Below are positions 1 to 7,973 of a DNA stretch of 64,000 bases, one piece after another. The DNA is from Neolewinella aurantiaca (lineage in GTDB: Bacteria; Bacteroidota; Bacteroidia; Chitinophagales; Saprospiraceae). The first letter of the stretch is position 1; the number at the start of each line of letters is the position of its first letter. The position numbers were made by a program, and so were the translations under genes. Location of the stretch: the NCBI RefSeq assembly GCF_008014675.1, contig NZ_VOXD01000002.1, positions 62,001 through 126,000 on the forward strand. Reading direction: 5' to 3'. The notes under the pieces were generated by a model, which worked only from the letters and a program-made list of their open reading frames with translations, searched no databases and was not told the DNA's origin.

Positions 1-1031
1 ATACTCCGGTTGGAGACCAGGGGTACAACATCGCCCGTGCTGCATTACTCAACGCAGGGTGGGGGAGTGCCCGGGGAGGTTTACAGATCAACCGCTTCAA
101 CACCTCCGGCCTGGAAGCCGTCAACCTTGCTGCGGCCCGCATCACGGCCGAGTATGGCGAAGTCATCATCGCCGGCGGCATCGAATGCATGAGTCGCGTA
201 CCTACTTACCTCAATGGCGGCCCGATGCTCAACGATCCCTCTACGGTCATCAATAGTCACTACATCCCTCAGGGAGTGGCGGCCGATCTTGTGGCGGGCT
301 CCAACGATATTTCACGTGAAGAACTCGATGCGTACGCCTTGAAGTCTCACGCCAAAGCGGTGGCGGCTCAGAAGGCCGGGCGCTACAGCAAGAGCCTCGA
401 GCAAATAGCGGACGCCAATGGCCTCGTTATTCTCGCCGAAGACACCATCTGTAGCCCAGGGCTGAATACCGATGACCTCGCAGAACTGCCGCCCCGGTTT
501 ACAGAAATGGGGCTGGCGGGGTTCGACGAAATGGCCCTGCACCGGTTTCCGCTGGTCGACCATGTTGAGCACAGCCATACAATCGGAAACACCTCCAAGG
601 CGGCCGATGGCTGCGCCCTCGTCTTGCTGGGCAGCGAGAAAGCCGGAAAAGAACTCAGCCTCATCCCCCGGGCCCGGATCAGGGCCGTTGCAATGAGCGC
701 CGTGGATGCGACTTTGTTGACGGGCGGTCGCAATGCTGCCGAGTTGGCCCTGGCCAAAGCAGGGCTTGAGGTGAAAGATATAGACCTTTGGGAATTCAAC
801 GAGTCTTATGCTGCCCCGACAATCCGGTTTCAGCGGCACTTTGAAATCGAAGACGATTGCTTCAATGCCCTCGGCGGAGCTATTGCGCTGGGCGAGCCTC
901 TCGGGGCGGTTGGCGGAATGATGCTTTGCCAGTTGCTCGATGAAATGGAGCGCCGTGATCTTACCCTTGGCAGCCTCACTATCGATGCCGGTGCCGGCCT
1001 GGCCGTCTCAACTATTATTGAAAGAGTATAG
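1..1031 (+). CDS. Thiolase-family protein with degenerate active site (5' partial)
   Basis: The reading frame is open from base 3, so the start lies upstream of the window. It follows the acetyl-CoA acetyltransferase/FadA family closely (GGLQINRF..SGLEAVN, AGGIECMSRVP, HTIGNTS, ending STIIERV). All three usual catalytic positions are changed. The nucleophile Cys of the NRFCxSGL motif is Asn (codon 99-101), the His of GHPLGA is Glu (codon 894-896), and the C-terminal Cys of the CxGGG loop is Asp (codon 984-986). NEAFA reads NESYA. The fold should be intact but ordinary thiolysis is not expected. It lies 68 bp upstream of a FadJ-type gene, so it may be a structural or CoA-binding partner in a beta-oxidation-like complex. 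Family assignment is firm; loss of activity is inferred. Confidence 0.88.
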   Translation, partial: TPVGDQGYNIARAALLNAGWGSARGGLQINRFNTSGLEAVNLAAARITAEYGEVIIAGGIECMSRVPTYLNGGPMLNDPSTVINSHYIPQGVAADLVAGSNDISREELDAYALKSHAKAVAAQKAGRYSKSLEQIADANGLVILAEDTICSPGLNTDDLAELPPRFTEMGLAGFDEMALHRFPLVDHVEHSHTIGNTSKAADGCALVLLGSEKAGKELSLIPRARIRAVAMSAVDATLLTGGRNAAELALAKAGLEVKDIDLWEFNESYAAPTIRFQRHFEIEDDCFNALGGAIALGEPLGAVGGMMLCQLLDEMERRDLTLGSLTIDAGAGLAVSTIIERV

Positions 1032-1099
1032 CAATCTGAAGCTGGGTGCCAGCGATCTGGTAACCGGCTTCTGATTGCTTAGTTTCTAGCTTCCTGACT

Positions 1100-3205
1100 A
1101 TGATTCACTACCGCAAAGACACTGACAATATTGTTACCCTGATCCTCGACATGGAGGGTAGGAGCAGCAACCTGTTGAACCACGAGCTGGTTGCTGCCTT
1201 CCAGCCGGTAATAAAACATTTACAAAGCGAGAAGGCCGCCGGCCGGGTAAGTGGTATTATCATTACCTCCGCAAAGAAGGACTTCCTGCAGGGGGGAGAC
1301 CTTTCCTATCTCCGGGAACTCAAAGATCCTGAAGAGGCCTTCAACGCAGCCCAAAAGTTGAAAACGTTTCTACGTGACATCGAGCGGCCGGGAGTACCCG
1401 TAGTCGCGGCAATAAACGGTGACGCCATCGGTACCGGTTTTGAGCTGGCCCTGGCCTGTCATCACCGGATAGCGCTGGCCAATCCTAAAACCAGGCTTGG
1501 TCACCCTGAAGTGAAGATCGGGCTCATCCCCAGTGGTGGTGCGGTAATCCGGCTCATGTGGCTCCTTGGTATCGAACGGGCCTATCCGCTCTTGCTGGAG
1601 GGCAGGCGCTACAGCCCGCAGGAAGCACTCAAAGTGGGGATCATCGATGATCTGGCGGATGACCAGACGGGGCTGATGCGAAAAGCCAAAGCGTGGCTGC
1701 TGTCTGACCCGCCCACCCAGCGCCCCTGGGATGAGGAAGACGGCGAAATCCCCGGAGGGACAGCCGCTGAACCAAACCTGGGGCACCGCATCAGGTTGCT
1801 GACCGCACGACTCTCCGCAACTTACAATGATCTGTACCCTGCAGAGCGGGCTATCCTGGATTTGCTGGCCGAAGGCTCTAAGCTCGACTTCGAAACCGCA
1901 TGTCGGCTCGATAGCAGGTACTACGCCCGGGTAGCCACCGGTCAGGTGAGCAATAATATGATTTCAACTTTCTGGTTCGACAAGCAAGCCATCCGGACCA
2001 ACGGTCTGGGGCGGCCGAAAGGCTACGGCAAATTCCGGCCGCGCAAAGTCGGCATCATAGGTGCCGGACGAATGGGGTCAGGAATCGCCTTCCTGTGCCT
2101 GCGCAACGGCCTTACGGTGGTGCTGAAGGATGTAAGCCAGCCAATCGCAGACCGCGGGCGCGAGTACGTCATCGAACGGATTGATGAGTACATCGAACGG
2201 GGCACCTTTCAACCGGAGGAGCGGGAAGAGTTGCTCTCCCGGATCATTACCACCGATCAGAGCGCAGAATTCGAGAACTGCGATATTGTGGTGGAGGCGG
2301 TCTTCGAGAACAAAGCCATCAAACTGAAGGTAACCAAGGAAGCCGAAGAACAACTGGATGAGTTTGCGGTGTTCGCCACCAACACGATCTCGATTCCGAT
2401 TACCGAGCTGGGTAAGGGGAGCCTCCGGCCGGAGAACTATGTCGGGATCCACTTCTTCTCTCCGGCAGAGAAGACCTACGTAGTTGAAGTCATCAGAGGT
2501 GAGCAGACAAACGATGAGACCATCGCCCGTGCCTTCGATTTTGCAACCTCGATTCGTAAGATCCCCGTTGTAGTCAAAGACAGTTGGGGCTTCTTCACCG
2601 CCAGGGTACTGAATACCTACATTCTGGAAGGGGTTACTATGCTCAACGAAGGCTACCCCGCTGCGCTGGTGGAAAACATGGGCCGTCAGGCCGGGATGGA
2701 GAAAGGCCCGCTTGCCCTGGCGGACGAGCTGGGGCTCAGCCTGGTGATGCGCTACGAAGAACAAGCCGCATCTCACTACGGAACCAAGTACAAGCAGCAC
2801 CCGGCTGTACCAGCCCTTAAAATAATGCTCGACGACCTGGGCCGGGGCGGGAAAAGCAAACGTGCCGGATTCTACGAATACGATGCCGACGGAACCGCCC
2901 GTCTGTGGAATGGGATCAGCGATCACTTTCCGGTTACCAAAGACGATTACGACCGCCGGCGCATGAAAGACCGCTTTCTTTTCTGCCAGGTCATAGAGTC
3001 TGGCTGGTGCCTTCAGGAAAACGTAATCACTGAACCTGCCGGCGCCAACCTGGCGAGCGTGTACGGTTGGGGATTCCCGCGGTATACCGGTGGTGTCCTT
3101 CGGTACCTGGAAAGCTACGGCCGGGAGGAATTCGCCGCTCGTTGCGCCGAGTTGTCTGAGCGCTACGGACAGCGCTTCACGTTGCCGAAAGCCCTCCGGC
3201 CTTAA
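1100..3205 (+). CDS. FadJ-type enoyl-CoA hydratase/3-hydroxyacyl-CoA dehydrogenase
   Basis: This is a 701-residue bifunctional beta-oxidation enzyme. The N-terminal crotonase domain (about residues 1-200) keeps both catalytic glutamates, in GTGFELALAC and in GHPEVKIGLIP. After a helical linker, the NAD-binding domain begins near residue 313 with VGIIGAGRMGSG. The dehydrogenase His is in GIHFFSP, and the C-terminal domain has the GWGFPRYTGGVLRY signature. Expected activity is hydration of enoyl-CoA followed by NAD-dependent oxidation of 3-hydroxyacyl-CoA. It follows a thiolase homologue in the usual fadA/fadJ pairing, but that partner lacks catalytic residues. The ATG at 1100 gives a start at the expected place for the family. 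Confidence 0.92.
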   Translation: MIHYRKDTDNIVTLILDMEGRSSNLLNHELVAAFQPVIKHLQSEKAAGRVSGIIITSAKKDFLQGGDLSYLRELKDPEEAFNAAQKLKTFLRDIERPGVPVVAAINGDAIGTGFELALACHHRIALANPKTRLGHPEVKIGLIPSGGAVIRLMWLLGIERAYPLLLEGRRYSPQEALKVGIIDDLADDQTGLMRKAKAWLLSDPPTQRPWDEEDGEIPGGTAAEPNLGHRIRLLTARLSATYNDLYPAERAILDLLAEGSKLDFETACRLDSRYYARVATGQVSNNMISTFWFDKQAIRTNGLGRPKGYGKFRPRKVGIIGAGRMGSGIAFLCLRNGLTVVLKDVSQPIADRGREYVIERIDEYIERGTFQPEEREELLSRIITTDQSAEFENCDIVVEAVFENKAIKLKVTKEAEEQLDEFAVFATNTISIPITELGKGSLRPENYVGIHFFSPAEKTYVVEVIRGEQTNDETIARAFDFATSIRKIPVVVKDSWGFFTARVLNTYILEGVTMLNEGYPAALVENMGRQAGMEKGPLALADELGLSLVMRYEEQAASHYGTKYKQHPAVPALKIMLDDLGRGGKSKRAGFYEYDADGTARLWNGISDHFPVTKDDYDRRRMKDRFLFCQVIESGWCLQENVITEPAGANLASVYGWGFPRYTGGVLRYLESYGREEFAARCAELSERYGQRFTLPKALRP

Positions 3206-3281
3206 GCGTGAGGATGTCGTCAGAATTATCTGAGCCGGTAACTCTGTGCTCAGGCCTGTTAATCAGAACAAACCTTCAACT

Positions 3282-4373
3282 GTGCCCACAATATTTCATA
3301 CCATAATAATCGGCGCAGGTCAGGCAGGTCTTGCAGCGGGCTACTTCCTGAAGGAAGCCGGAGAGGATTTTTTGATTCTCGATGCCCACGAGCGCGTAGG
3401 AGACAGTTGGAGGAAACGCTGGGAAGGCCTGAGGTTGTTCAGCCCTCAGCGCTATAACGCGCTTCCGGGGCTTACCCCGCCATTCGGTGAATGGCATCTT
3501 CCGTCGAGGCTTGAGTTGGCGGATTATCTGGAAGATTATGCTCGTCATTTCGGGCTCCCTGTCCGCAATCTTTGCACCTGCGTCCGCGCCCGGATAAAAA
3601 ATGATTCTCCTGAGACTGGTGAGAGGACATGGGAAGTCACAACGAACGACGGAACCTTTCTGACCCGTAACCTGATCGTCGCTACCGGAGCCTACAGTAC
3701 CCCCACAAAGCCAGAAGCCATAGCTGATTCTTTCCCGGCTGATATCCGGCAATTGCACAGCTCTGAAATCCGGAACGTAGCCGATATCGCTGACGCGGAA
3801 ACCGACGTACTCGTGGTGGGTGCCGGAGCCAGCGGCCAGCAACTCAGCCGTTTGCTCCTCGATACGGGGGCCAGCGTTACGCTGGCCGGCCCGACGATGG
3901 GCAACCTCCCCCGCAGCTTTTTGGGTAAGGACATTTACTGGTGGCTCTATAACACGGGGGTGATTACTTTACGGACCGATAAGTTTCCCGGCAAGCTGCT
4001 GCTCAACGATGGCGCCGGTGATGTTACGGTCGGTGAGCCACCGCTCCCCGCCGCAATCAGGCGGATAAAAACCCACATTGCACGCTACAGTGAAGGGAGC
4101 CTCCGTTGCAAGTGCGAGAAAACTGCACCGGACCCTATCGAATGGCCAAAATCCGGCAAAAAAGGTGTCGTACTGTGGTGTACCGGCTACAAGAACCTAT
4201 ATCCCTGGTTACCAACAGAAATGATGGACGAGGATGGCCGCCCGTTGCTGGATTCCGGGCGCAGCGAAAAGTACCCGGAAGTAACTTTCATCGGCCAGCC
4301 TAACCTGTTAAGACCCAGTTCAAGCCTCGTAGGTGGCGTGGGAAGGGACGCAAAAGCTCTGTTAAGTAAATAA
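3282..4373 (+). CDS. Flavin-containing monooxygenase-like NAD(P)/FAD oxidoreductase
   Basis: About 363 residues. Two dinucleotide-binding motifs are visible: an N-terminal FAD site (IIIGAGQAGLAAG) and a mid-protein NADPH site (VLVVGAGASGQQ). A C-terminal WCTGYKNLYPWL resembles the ATGY motif of CzcO/FMO-type enzymes. The substrate is unknown. I prefer the GTG at 3282 because it places the GxGxxG near residue 9; an in-frame GTG at 3246 would add 12 residues. It is 40-76 bp after the FadJ-type gene and may be co-transcribed. The dispersed 19 bp repeat lies inside it at 3572-3590, read as Cys-Thr-Cys-Val-Arg-Ala. Confidence 0.85.
   Translation: MPTIFHTIIIGAGQAGLAAGYFLKEAGEDFLILDAHERVGDSWRKRWEGLRLFSPQRYNALPGLTPPFGEWHLPSRLELADYLEDYARHFGLPVRNLCTCVRARIKNDSPETGERTWEVTTNDGTFLTRNLIVATGAYSTPTKPEAIADSFPADIRQLHSSEIRNVADIADAETDVLVVGAGASGQQLSRLLLDTGASVTLAGPTMGNLPRSFLGKDIYWWLYNTGVITLRTDKFPGKLLLNDGAGDVTVGEPPLPAAIRRIKTHIARYSEGSLRCKCEKTAPDPIEWPKSGKKGVVLWCTGYKNLYPWLPTEMMDEDGRPLLDSGRSEKYPEVTFIGQPNLLRPSSSLVGGVGRDAKALLSK
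3572..3590 (-). repeat. Dispersed 19 bp repeat, copy 1 (in CDS)
   Basis: Reads TTGCACCTGCGTCCGCGCC on the plus strand, a full match to the reverse complement of the consensus GGCGCGGNCGCAGGTGCAA. It lies inside the FMO-like gene. Confidence 0.8.
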
Positions 4374-4375
4374 TG

Positions 4376-4400
4376 TTGCCAGATTAAGTATGTAACTTTG
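4376..4400 (+). promoter_or_regulatory. Bacteroidota-type promoter for the SDR gene
   Basis: A perfect TAACTTTG (TAnnTTTG) -7 box lies at 4393-4400 with a TTG at 4376-4378. The 14 bp spacer is shorter than usual. It would give an untranslated leader of roughly 80 nt before the ATG at 4489. Confidence 0.45.
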
Positions 4401-4488
4401 CAACACCTTAAGAGGGCTTTCATTGAATTGGACCGCTTTTTACTATCCAAACCCTCTGTTTTCGTTCAGATCTTGTACTGCCGTACCA

Positions 4489-5337
4489 ATGACAAAAAAT
4501 CCCAAACAACCTTCTCGCGACTGGGTTCTCATCACGGGAGGAAGCCACGGCATTGGCCGTGCGCTTGCACTGGAGTGTATTCGCCGGCAATTTGCTGTAG
4601 TCATCGTCGCGCTGCCCAACGCCGACCTCCGGAACGTGGAAACCGAACTTTCACAGATCAAAGGTGCCGTTTTTGCCACCTTCGGGGTCAATCTCGTTAA
4701 GGGTGGAGCTGTGGAGGAAGTTATCGATTGGCTCGAAATGGGAAACATCCGGCCAAAGTACCTCATCAATAATGCCGGCTTCGGCCGGGGAGGCCTCTTT
4801 GAAAATACCCGTTGGGAAGAGTACCGCACCATGATGCAGCTCAACAATCAGGTAATGGTAGATCTTACCTACGCGATGCTGCCAATTCTGAAGAAAACCA
4901 AGGGAGGTATCCTGAATATGAGCAGCGTGGAGGCTACACTGCCGCTGCCCTACAAATCTGTTTATACCGGTACCAAGGCTTTTGTATTCAATTACTCTTT
5001 AGCGCTGCGGCAGGAGTTCAAGCACCACAATATTTCCGTTACTGCGCTCTGCCCCGGGCCGGTCATTACCAACGAAGACGGCCTGAAGCGGGTCAAGGCG
5101 ATGGGTACGTTAGCCAAAATTGCCGTAACAATGCCCGAAGACCTCGCTTCGGAAGCGATCTCCGGAATGATTAAAGGCAAAGACATCATCCATCCGGGGG
5201 TATTGGTTAAGTTTATGGCTTTTCTGGGGATCGTTATCCCGCGGAGGGTCAAGCTCAATGTGCTCGAAAAAATGTTCTCCAAATACCGCACCGAAGAAGC
5301 CGAAGAAGTGGAGGAAATGGAGACTATTAAAAAATAG
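4489..5337 (+). CDS. Short-chain dehydrogenase/reductase
   Basis: A classical SDR of 282 residues. It has the cofactor motif TGGSHGIG near the N-terminus, the structural NNAG motif, the catalytic Ser in MSSVEAT and the catalytic YTGTK (YxxxK). The C-terminus ends in an acidic tail (EEAEEVEEME). The N-terminus resembles DltE/YdfG-like SDRs; the substrate cannot be told. The ATG at 4489 is chosen because it starts MTKNPKQ just before the Rossmann motif; an in-frame TTG at 4423 would add 22 residues of poor quality. Located between the flavoprotein and a nitrilase, same strand. Confidence 0.88.
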   Translation: MTKNPKQPSRDWVLITGGSHGIGRALALECIRRQFAVVIVALPNADLRNVETELSQIKGAVFATFGVNLVKGGAVEEVIDWLEMGNIRPKYLINNAGFGRGGLFENTRWEEYRTMMQLNNQVMVDLTYAMLPILKKTKGGILNMSSVEATLPLPYKSVYTGTKAFVFNYSLALRQEFKHHNISVTALCPGPVITNEDGLKRVKAMGTLAKIAVTMPEDLASEAISGMIKGKDIIHPGVLVKFMAFLGIVIPRRVKLNVLEKMFSKYRTEEAEEVEEMETIKK

Positions 5338-5399
5338 ATTCCCCGAGCAGTTATCAGGTTTTACTGCTCTCGTTCTGGAAAACGCTATTTTGGCTGCCG

Positions 5400-6317
5400 A
5401 TGAAAGTAAAAGTAGCCGTTCTGCAGTATCCTCCTGTTTTTTTCGATAAGGAGGCTACGCTGGCCAGAACAGAACAACTCGTAAGTGAGTACGCCACCGG
5501 TGGTACTCAATTGATCCTTTTTCCCGAATCCTTTATTCCTGGTTATCCGCGTGGCTTTGGCTTCGGAGCCGTTATCGGCAGCCGGTCGGCCGAAGGGCGA
5601 CAGTTGTATGCCGATTATCTGGCCAACAGCATCGACCTTGAATCAGAGGACCGGTCACGCCTGGAGGCCATCGCTCGGAAAAATGAGGTTTACATTGTTA
5701 TCGGTGTCACTGAACGCATAGGAGGTTCTTTGTACTGCTCGATGCTTTACCTCTCGCCCGACAATGGCCTCGAGGCGGTCCACCGGAAAATAAAGCCGAC
5801 GGGAAGTGAGCGCCTGATTTGGGGGGAGGCTCCGGTGTACGGTAAGAAGGGCGCGGGCGCAGGTGCAAACATGGCTGCCGTACAAACCGGATTCGGAAAG
5901 ATCGGCGGTCTCATCTGTTGGGAAAACTACATGCCCCTGGCCCGAATGGCGCTGTACGAACAGGGAGTACAGTTGTACCTGGCCCCTACGGCAGATTCCC
6001 GTGAGGTGTGGACTTCGACGCTTCGCCACATCGCCCTGGAGGGCCGGTGCTTCGTGCTGGGGTGTAACCAGTATTTTACCAAATCGATGTACAGCCCCGA
6101 ACACCAGGCCCTGGCCCGTGACGAGCCGGAGGAGATGTGCCCGGGAGGGAGTATCATCGTATCGCCGCTTGGGGAGGTGATTGCAGGTCCGCTGGTGGGT
6201 AAGGCAGGAGCTTTAGTGGCCGAACTTGACCTCGATGACATCCCCCGAGCGAGGCTCGATTTCGATGTAGTCGGGCATTACGCCAGACCGGACCTTTTCC
6301 GGTTCCAATGGCGTTGA
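5400..6317 (+). CDS. Nitrilase / carbon-nitrogen hydrolase
   Basis: 305 residues with the nitrilase triad: Glu in FPESFIPGYP, Lys in HRKIKPTGSERLIWG and Cys in GGLICWENYMP. The true-nitrilase-like context (ERLIWG, CWENYMPLAR) suggests a nitrile or cyanide-type substrate, acting in the cytoplasm. The ATG at 5400 places the first beta strand (VKVAVLQYPP) directly at the start. Between ERLIWG and the next beta strand there is an enlarged loop (APVYGKKGAGAGANMA). Its Gly-Ala part is encoded by a copy of the dispersed 19 bp repeat at 5850-5868, which looks like an in-frame insertion in a surface loop. Confidence 0.92.
   Translation: MKVKVAVLQYPPVFFDKEATLARTEQLVSEYATGGTQLILFPESFIPGYPRGFGFGAVIGSRSAEGRQLYADYLANSIDLESEDRSRLEAIARKNEVYIVIGVTERIGGSLYCSMLYLSPDNGLEAVHRKIKPTGSERLIWGEAPVYGKKGAGAGANMAAVQTGFGKIGGLICWENYMPLARMALYEQGVQLYLAPTADSREVWTSTLRHIALEGRCFVLGCNQYFTKSMYSPEHQALARDEPEEMCPGGSIIVSPLGEVIAGPLVGKAGALVAELDLDDIPRARLDFDVVGHYARPDLFRFQWR
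5850..5868 (+). repeat. Dispersed 19 bp repeat, copy 2 (in CDS)
   Basis: Exact match to GGCGCGGNCGCAGGTGCAA inside the nitrilase gene, translated as Gly-Ala-Gly-Ala-Gly-Ala in a loop longer than usual for the family. Confidence 0.8.
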
Positions 6318-6325
6318 ATCGGCGG

Positions 6326-7183
6326 TTAGAAGTATCGGGAAATTCCCGTCATTTCCTCCGAGGTTTCCCAAAGAATCCGCGCTTCATCCTTGTCGTAAGA
6401 ACTGGAGTAAGATTTCTTTGGTGCGCAATCATCCCAGTACAATCCTGATTGGTCCGCAACCTCCGGGGAGGAAGCAAGGTAAATACTGGTCGCTGCTCCC
6501 TGAGCCGGGGTTTTGTTCCCACTCATTTTCCGCCGCACTTTCCAGGCCAGGCTATGGAGCCAAGTATTTCCTTTCAGTCCGATGTCGGTTTGTACGAGGC
6601 CGGGTTGGATAGCGTAAATGGTGGGGTCTGTACTTTTTCGGCGGCGATCAAACTCGTAGCAGAAGAGTACGTTGGCCAACTTACTCTGAGCGTAAGACCG
6701 CAGACCGTGGTAGTTGCCGTCGAGGTTGAGGTTGTCGAAAAACATCCCCTTGATCTGTTTGTGGCTGTCTGATGCAACGCAGACGATGCGGCCGTTGTCC
6801 GGAGCGTTACGCAACGAAGGCAGGAGCAAATGGCTCAGCAGGAAATAAGCCAGGTGGTTAACGGCAAAGGTTTTTTCTACCCCTTCCTCGGTTAGTTCCT
6901 GGTTGGAATTCCATATCCCGGCGTTATTGACGAGCACGTCGAGTGTTGGAGCAAGTACACGAACTTCTTCCGCAAGCCTGTGGATCTCGTTGAGCTTGCC
7001 GAGGTCGGCCATCACGATTTTAAGTTTTGCATCGGGCTGGCTGGCGAGCAGGTGATCACGGGCCGCTTCGGCTTTTTGCCGGTTACGGCCGTGAAGGATC
7101 ACTTCATAGCCGCGTTTTGATAGTTCCTGGGCTGTGGCAAATCCTATGCCTCCGGTTGCGCCGGTTATAAGTACTGTTTTCAT
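6326..7183 (-). CDS. SDR, retinol dehydrogenase/WWOX-like
   Basis: 285 residues from the ATG at 7183 (MKTVLITGATGGIG). Motifs are TGATGGIG for NAD(P), NNAG, the catalytic Ser in VASDSH and YAQSK. The layout (NPxxHLAYFLLSHLLL-like region, long C-terminal extension after QPGLVQT) matches the retinol-dehydrogenase/protochlorophyllide-reductase-like SDRs common in bacteria. An upstream in-frame start at 7225 would add 14 unlikely residues. It ends 8 bp from the convergent nitrilase gene. The substrate is unknown. Confidence 0.88.
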   Translation of the reverse strand: MKTVLITGATGGIGFATAQELSKRGYEVILHGRNRQKAEAARDHLLASQPDAKLKIVMADLGKLNEIHRLAEEVRVLAPTLDVLVNNAGIWNSNQELTEEGVEKTFAVNHLAYFLLSHLLLPSLRNAPDNGRIVCVASDSHKQIKGMFFDNLNLDGNYHGLRSYAQSKLANVLFCYEFDRRRKSTDPTIYAIQPGLVQTDIGLKGNTWLHSLAWKVRRKMSGNKTPAQGAATSIYLASSPEVADQSGLYWDDCAPKKSYSSSYDKDEARILWETSEEMTGISRYF

Positions 7184-7301
7184 GTATTGGTTTTCGCTAC
7201 ACTCATTTACTTCACGTAATGCCATTCGATGTTTAAAATCTCACGGTGTGCGGGGTTGAACGATCCGACCTTCGCTGTAGATCGGTTTGATAGAGGAAAA
7301 A

Positions 7302-7487
7302 TTATTCTCCGGTGGTTTTATCGAGTTTGTTCAGCGCTTCTTCCACGCCGCGGAGTTGCGCGCGGCAGGTGGCTACGAGTACCTCAGCCCGGGCTACCCG
7401 GGCGTGGAGTTGGTCGATGTCTGCGGGTACTTCCTGCAATTTAACCAGCAGGCTTTCCAGTTCGGTTATGGCTTCTTGGTAAGTCAT
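7302..7487 (-). CDS. xseB: Exodeoxyribonuclease VII small subunit
   Basis: 61 residues, all-helical, matching the XseB pattern: MTYQEAITELESLLVKLQ, then a DIDQLHARVARAEVLVATCRAQLRGVEEAL heptad-rich stretch. XseB binds XseA to form exonuclease VII, which degrades single-stranded DNA. The usual partner xseA is not upstream. The 480 bp on the 5' side hold no XseA-like reading frame, so the gene stands alone here. The ATG at 7487 fits the family N-terminus. Length is typical for Bacteroidota XseB (60-70 residues). Confidence 0.75.
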   Translation of the reverse strand: MTYQEAITELESLLVKLQEVPADIDQLHARVARAEVLVATCRAQLRGVEEALNKLDKTTGE

Positions 7488-7973
7488 GAATAAAATAGCG
7501 TTGGTGTCGGCCTGCGAAGAATCGGGTTGTACTGCCGGAGCCGTGGTTGCAGTTTCGTGCCAGGCGCTCAGTAGGGCTGTGGGCAGGTTTCCTGTTCCCG
7601 CTTCAACTGAAAAACGCCGGGCACCAAGGGTACACTCCGGATTAATGCCGAAGCATACGTTCTTGTTGTAAATCCGGGAGACGAAGGTAGGGAATTGTCG
7701 ATTAGCACTAAAGTGAGTAACCCGGGGTTGCAGTAGGTTTTGGTGCAGGCGCGGCCGCAGGATGCCAGAACTGGTTTATAAATAGCAAGGTACGAGCAGC
7801 CGCTGCAGATTTACGGGCGACAGGCCGAAGGAAGTCAGGCAAAACAGCGTCCAACAATTGAGTGTGAGCCGTATGTAATCTTGTCCGGGGCGGTTGTTCC
7901 TGCTATGCTGATTCTTTAATCTTAAATCTTTACGGCACACACGCCCGATTTGTAAATATAAGCTCAGGTATAA
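7488..7973. other. 486 bp gap between xseB and the protease gene
   Basis: No gene is supported. On the minus strand the frame of xseB stays open upstream to about 7779 but contains no ATG, GTG or TTG, so coding is unlikely. A degenerate copy of the 19 bp repeat sits at 7748-7767. The 3' end is A/T-rich and should hold the promoter of the protease gene at 7974. No known RNA family could be confirmed. Confidence 0.5.
7748..7767 (+). repeat. Dispersed 19 bp repeat, copy 3 (degenerate)
   Basis: GGCGCGGCCGCAGG matches the first 14 positions of the consensus; the 3' part reads ATGCCA instead of TGCAA. Intergenic. Confidence 0.5.

Noticed and set aside
7560-7640. Cobalamin-riboswitch-like stretch on the minus strand (AACAGGAAACCTGCC resembles a B12 box)
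   Set aside because: The remaining conserved core is absent or out of order, and the downstream gene is xseB, not a B12-related gene.
7490-7700. SRP RNA or RNase P RNA
   Set aside because: The diagnostic internal loop and P4 sequences were not found on either strand.
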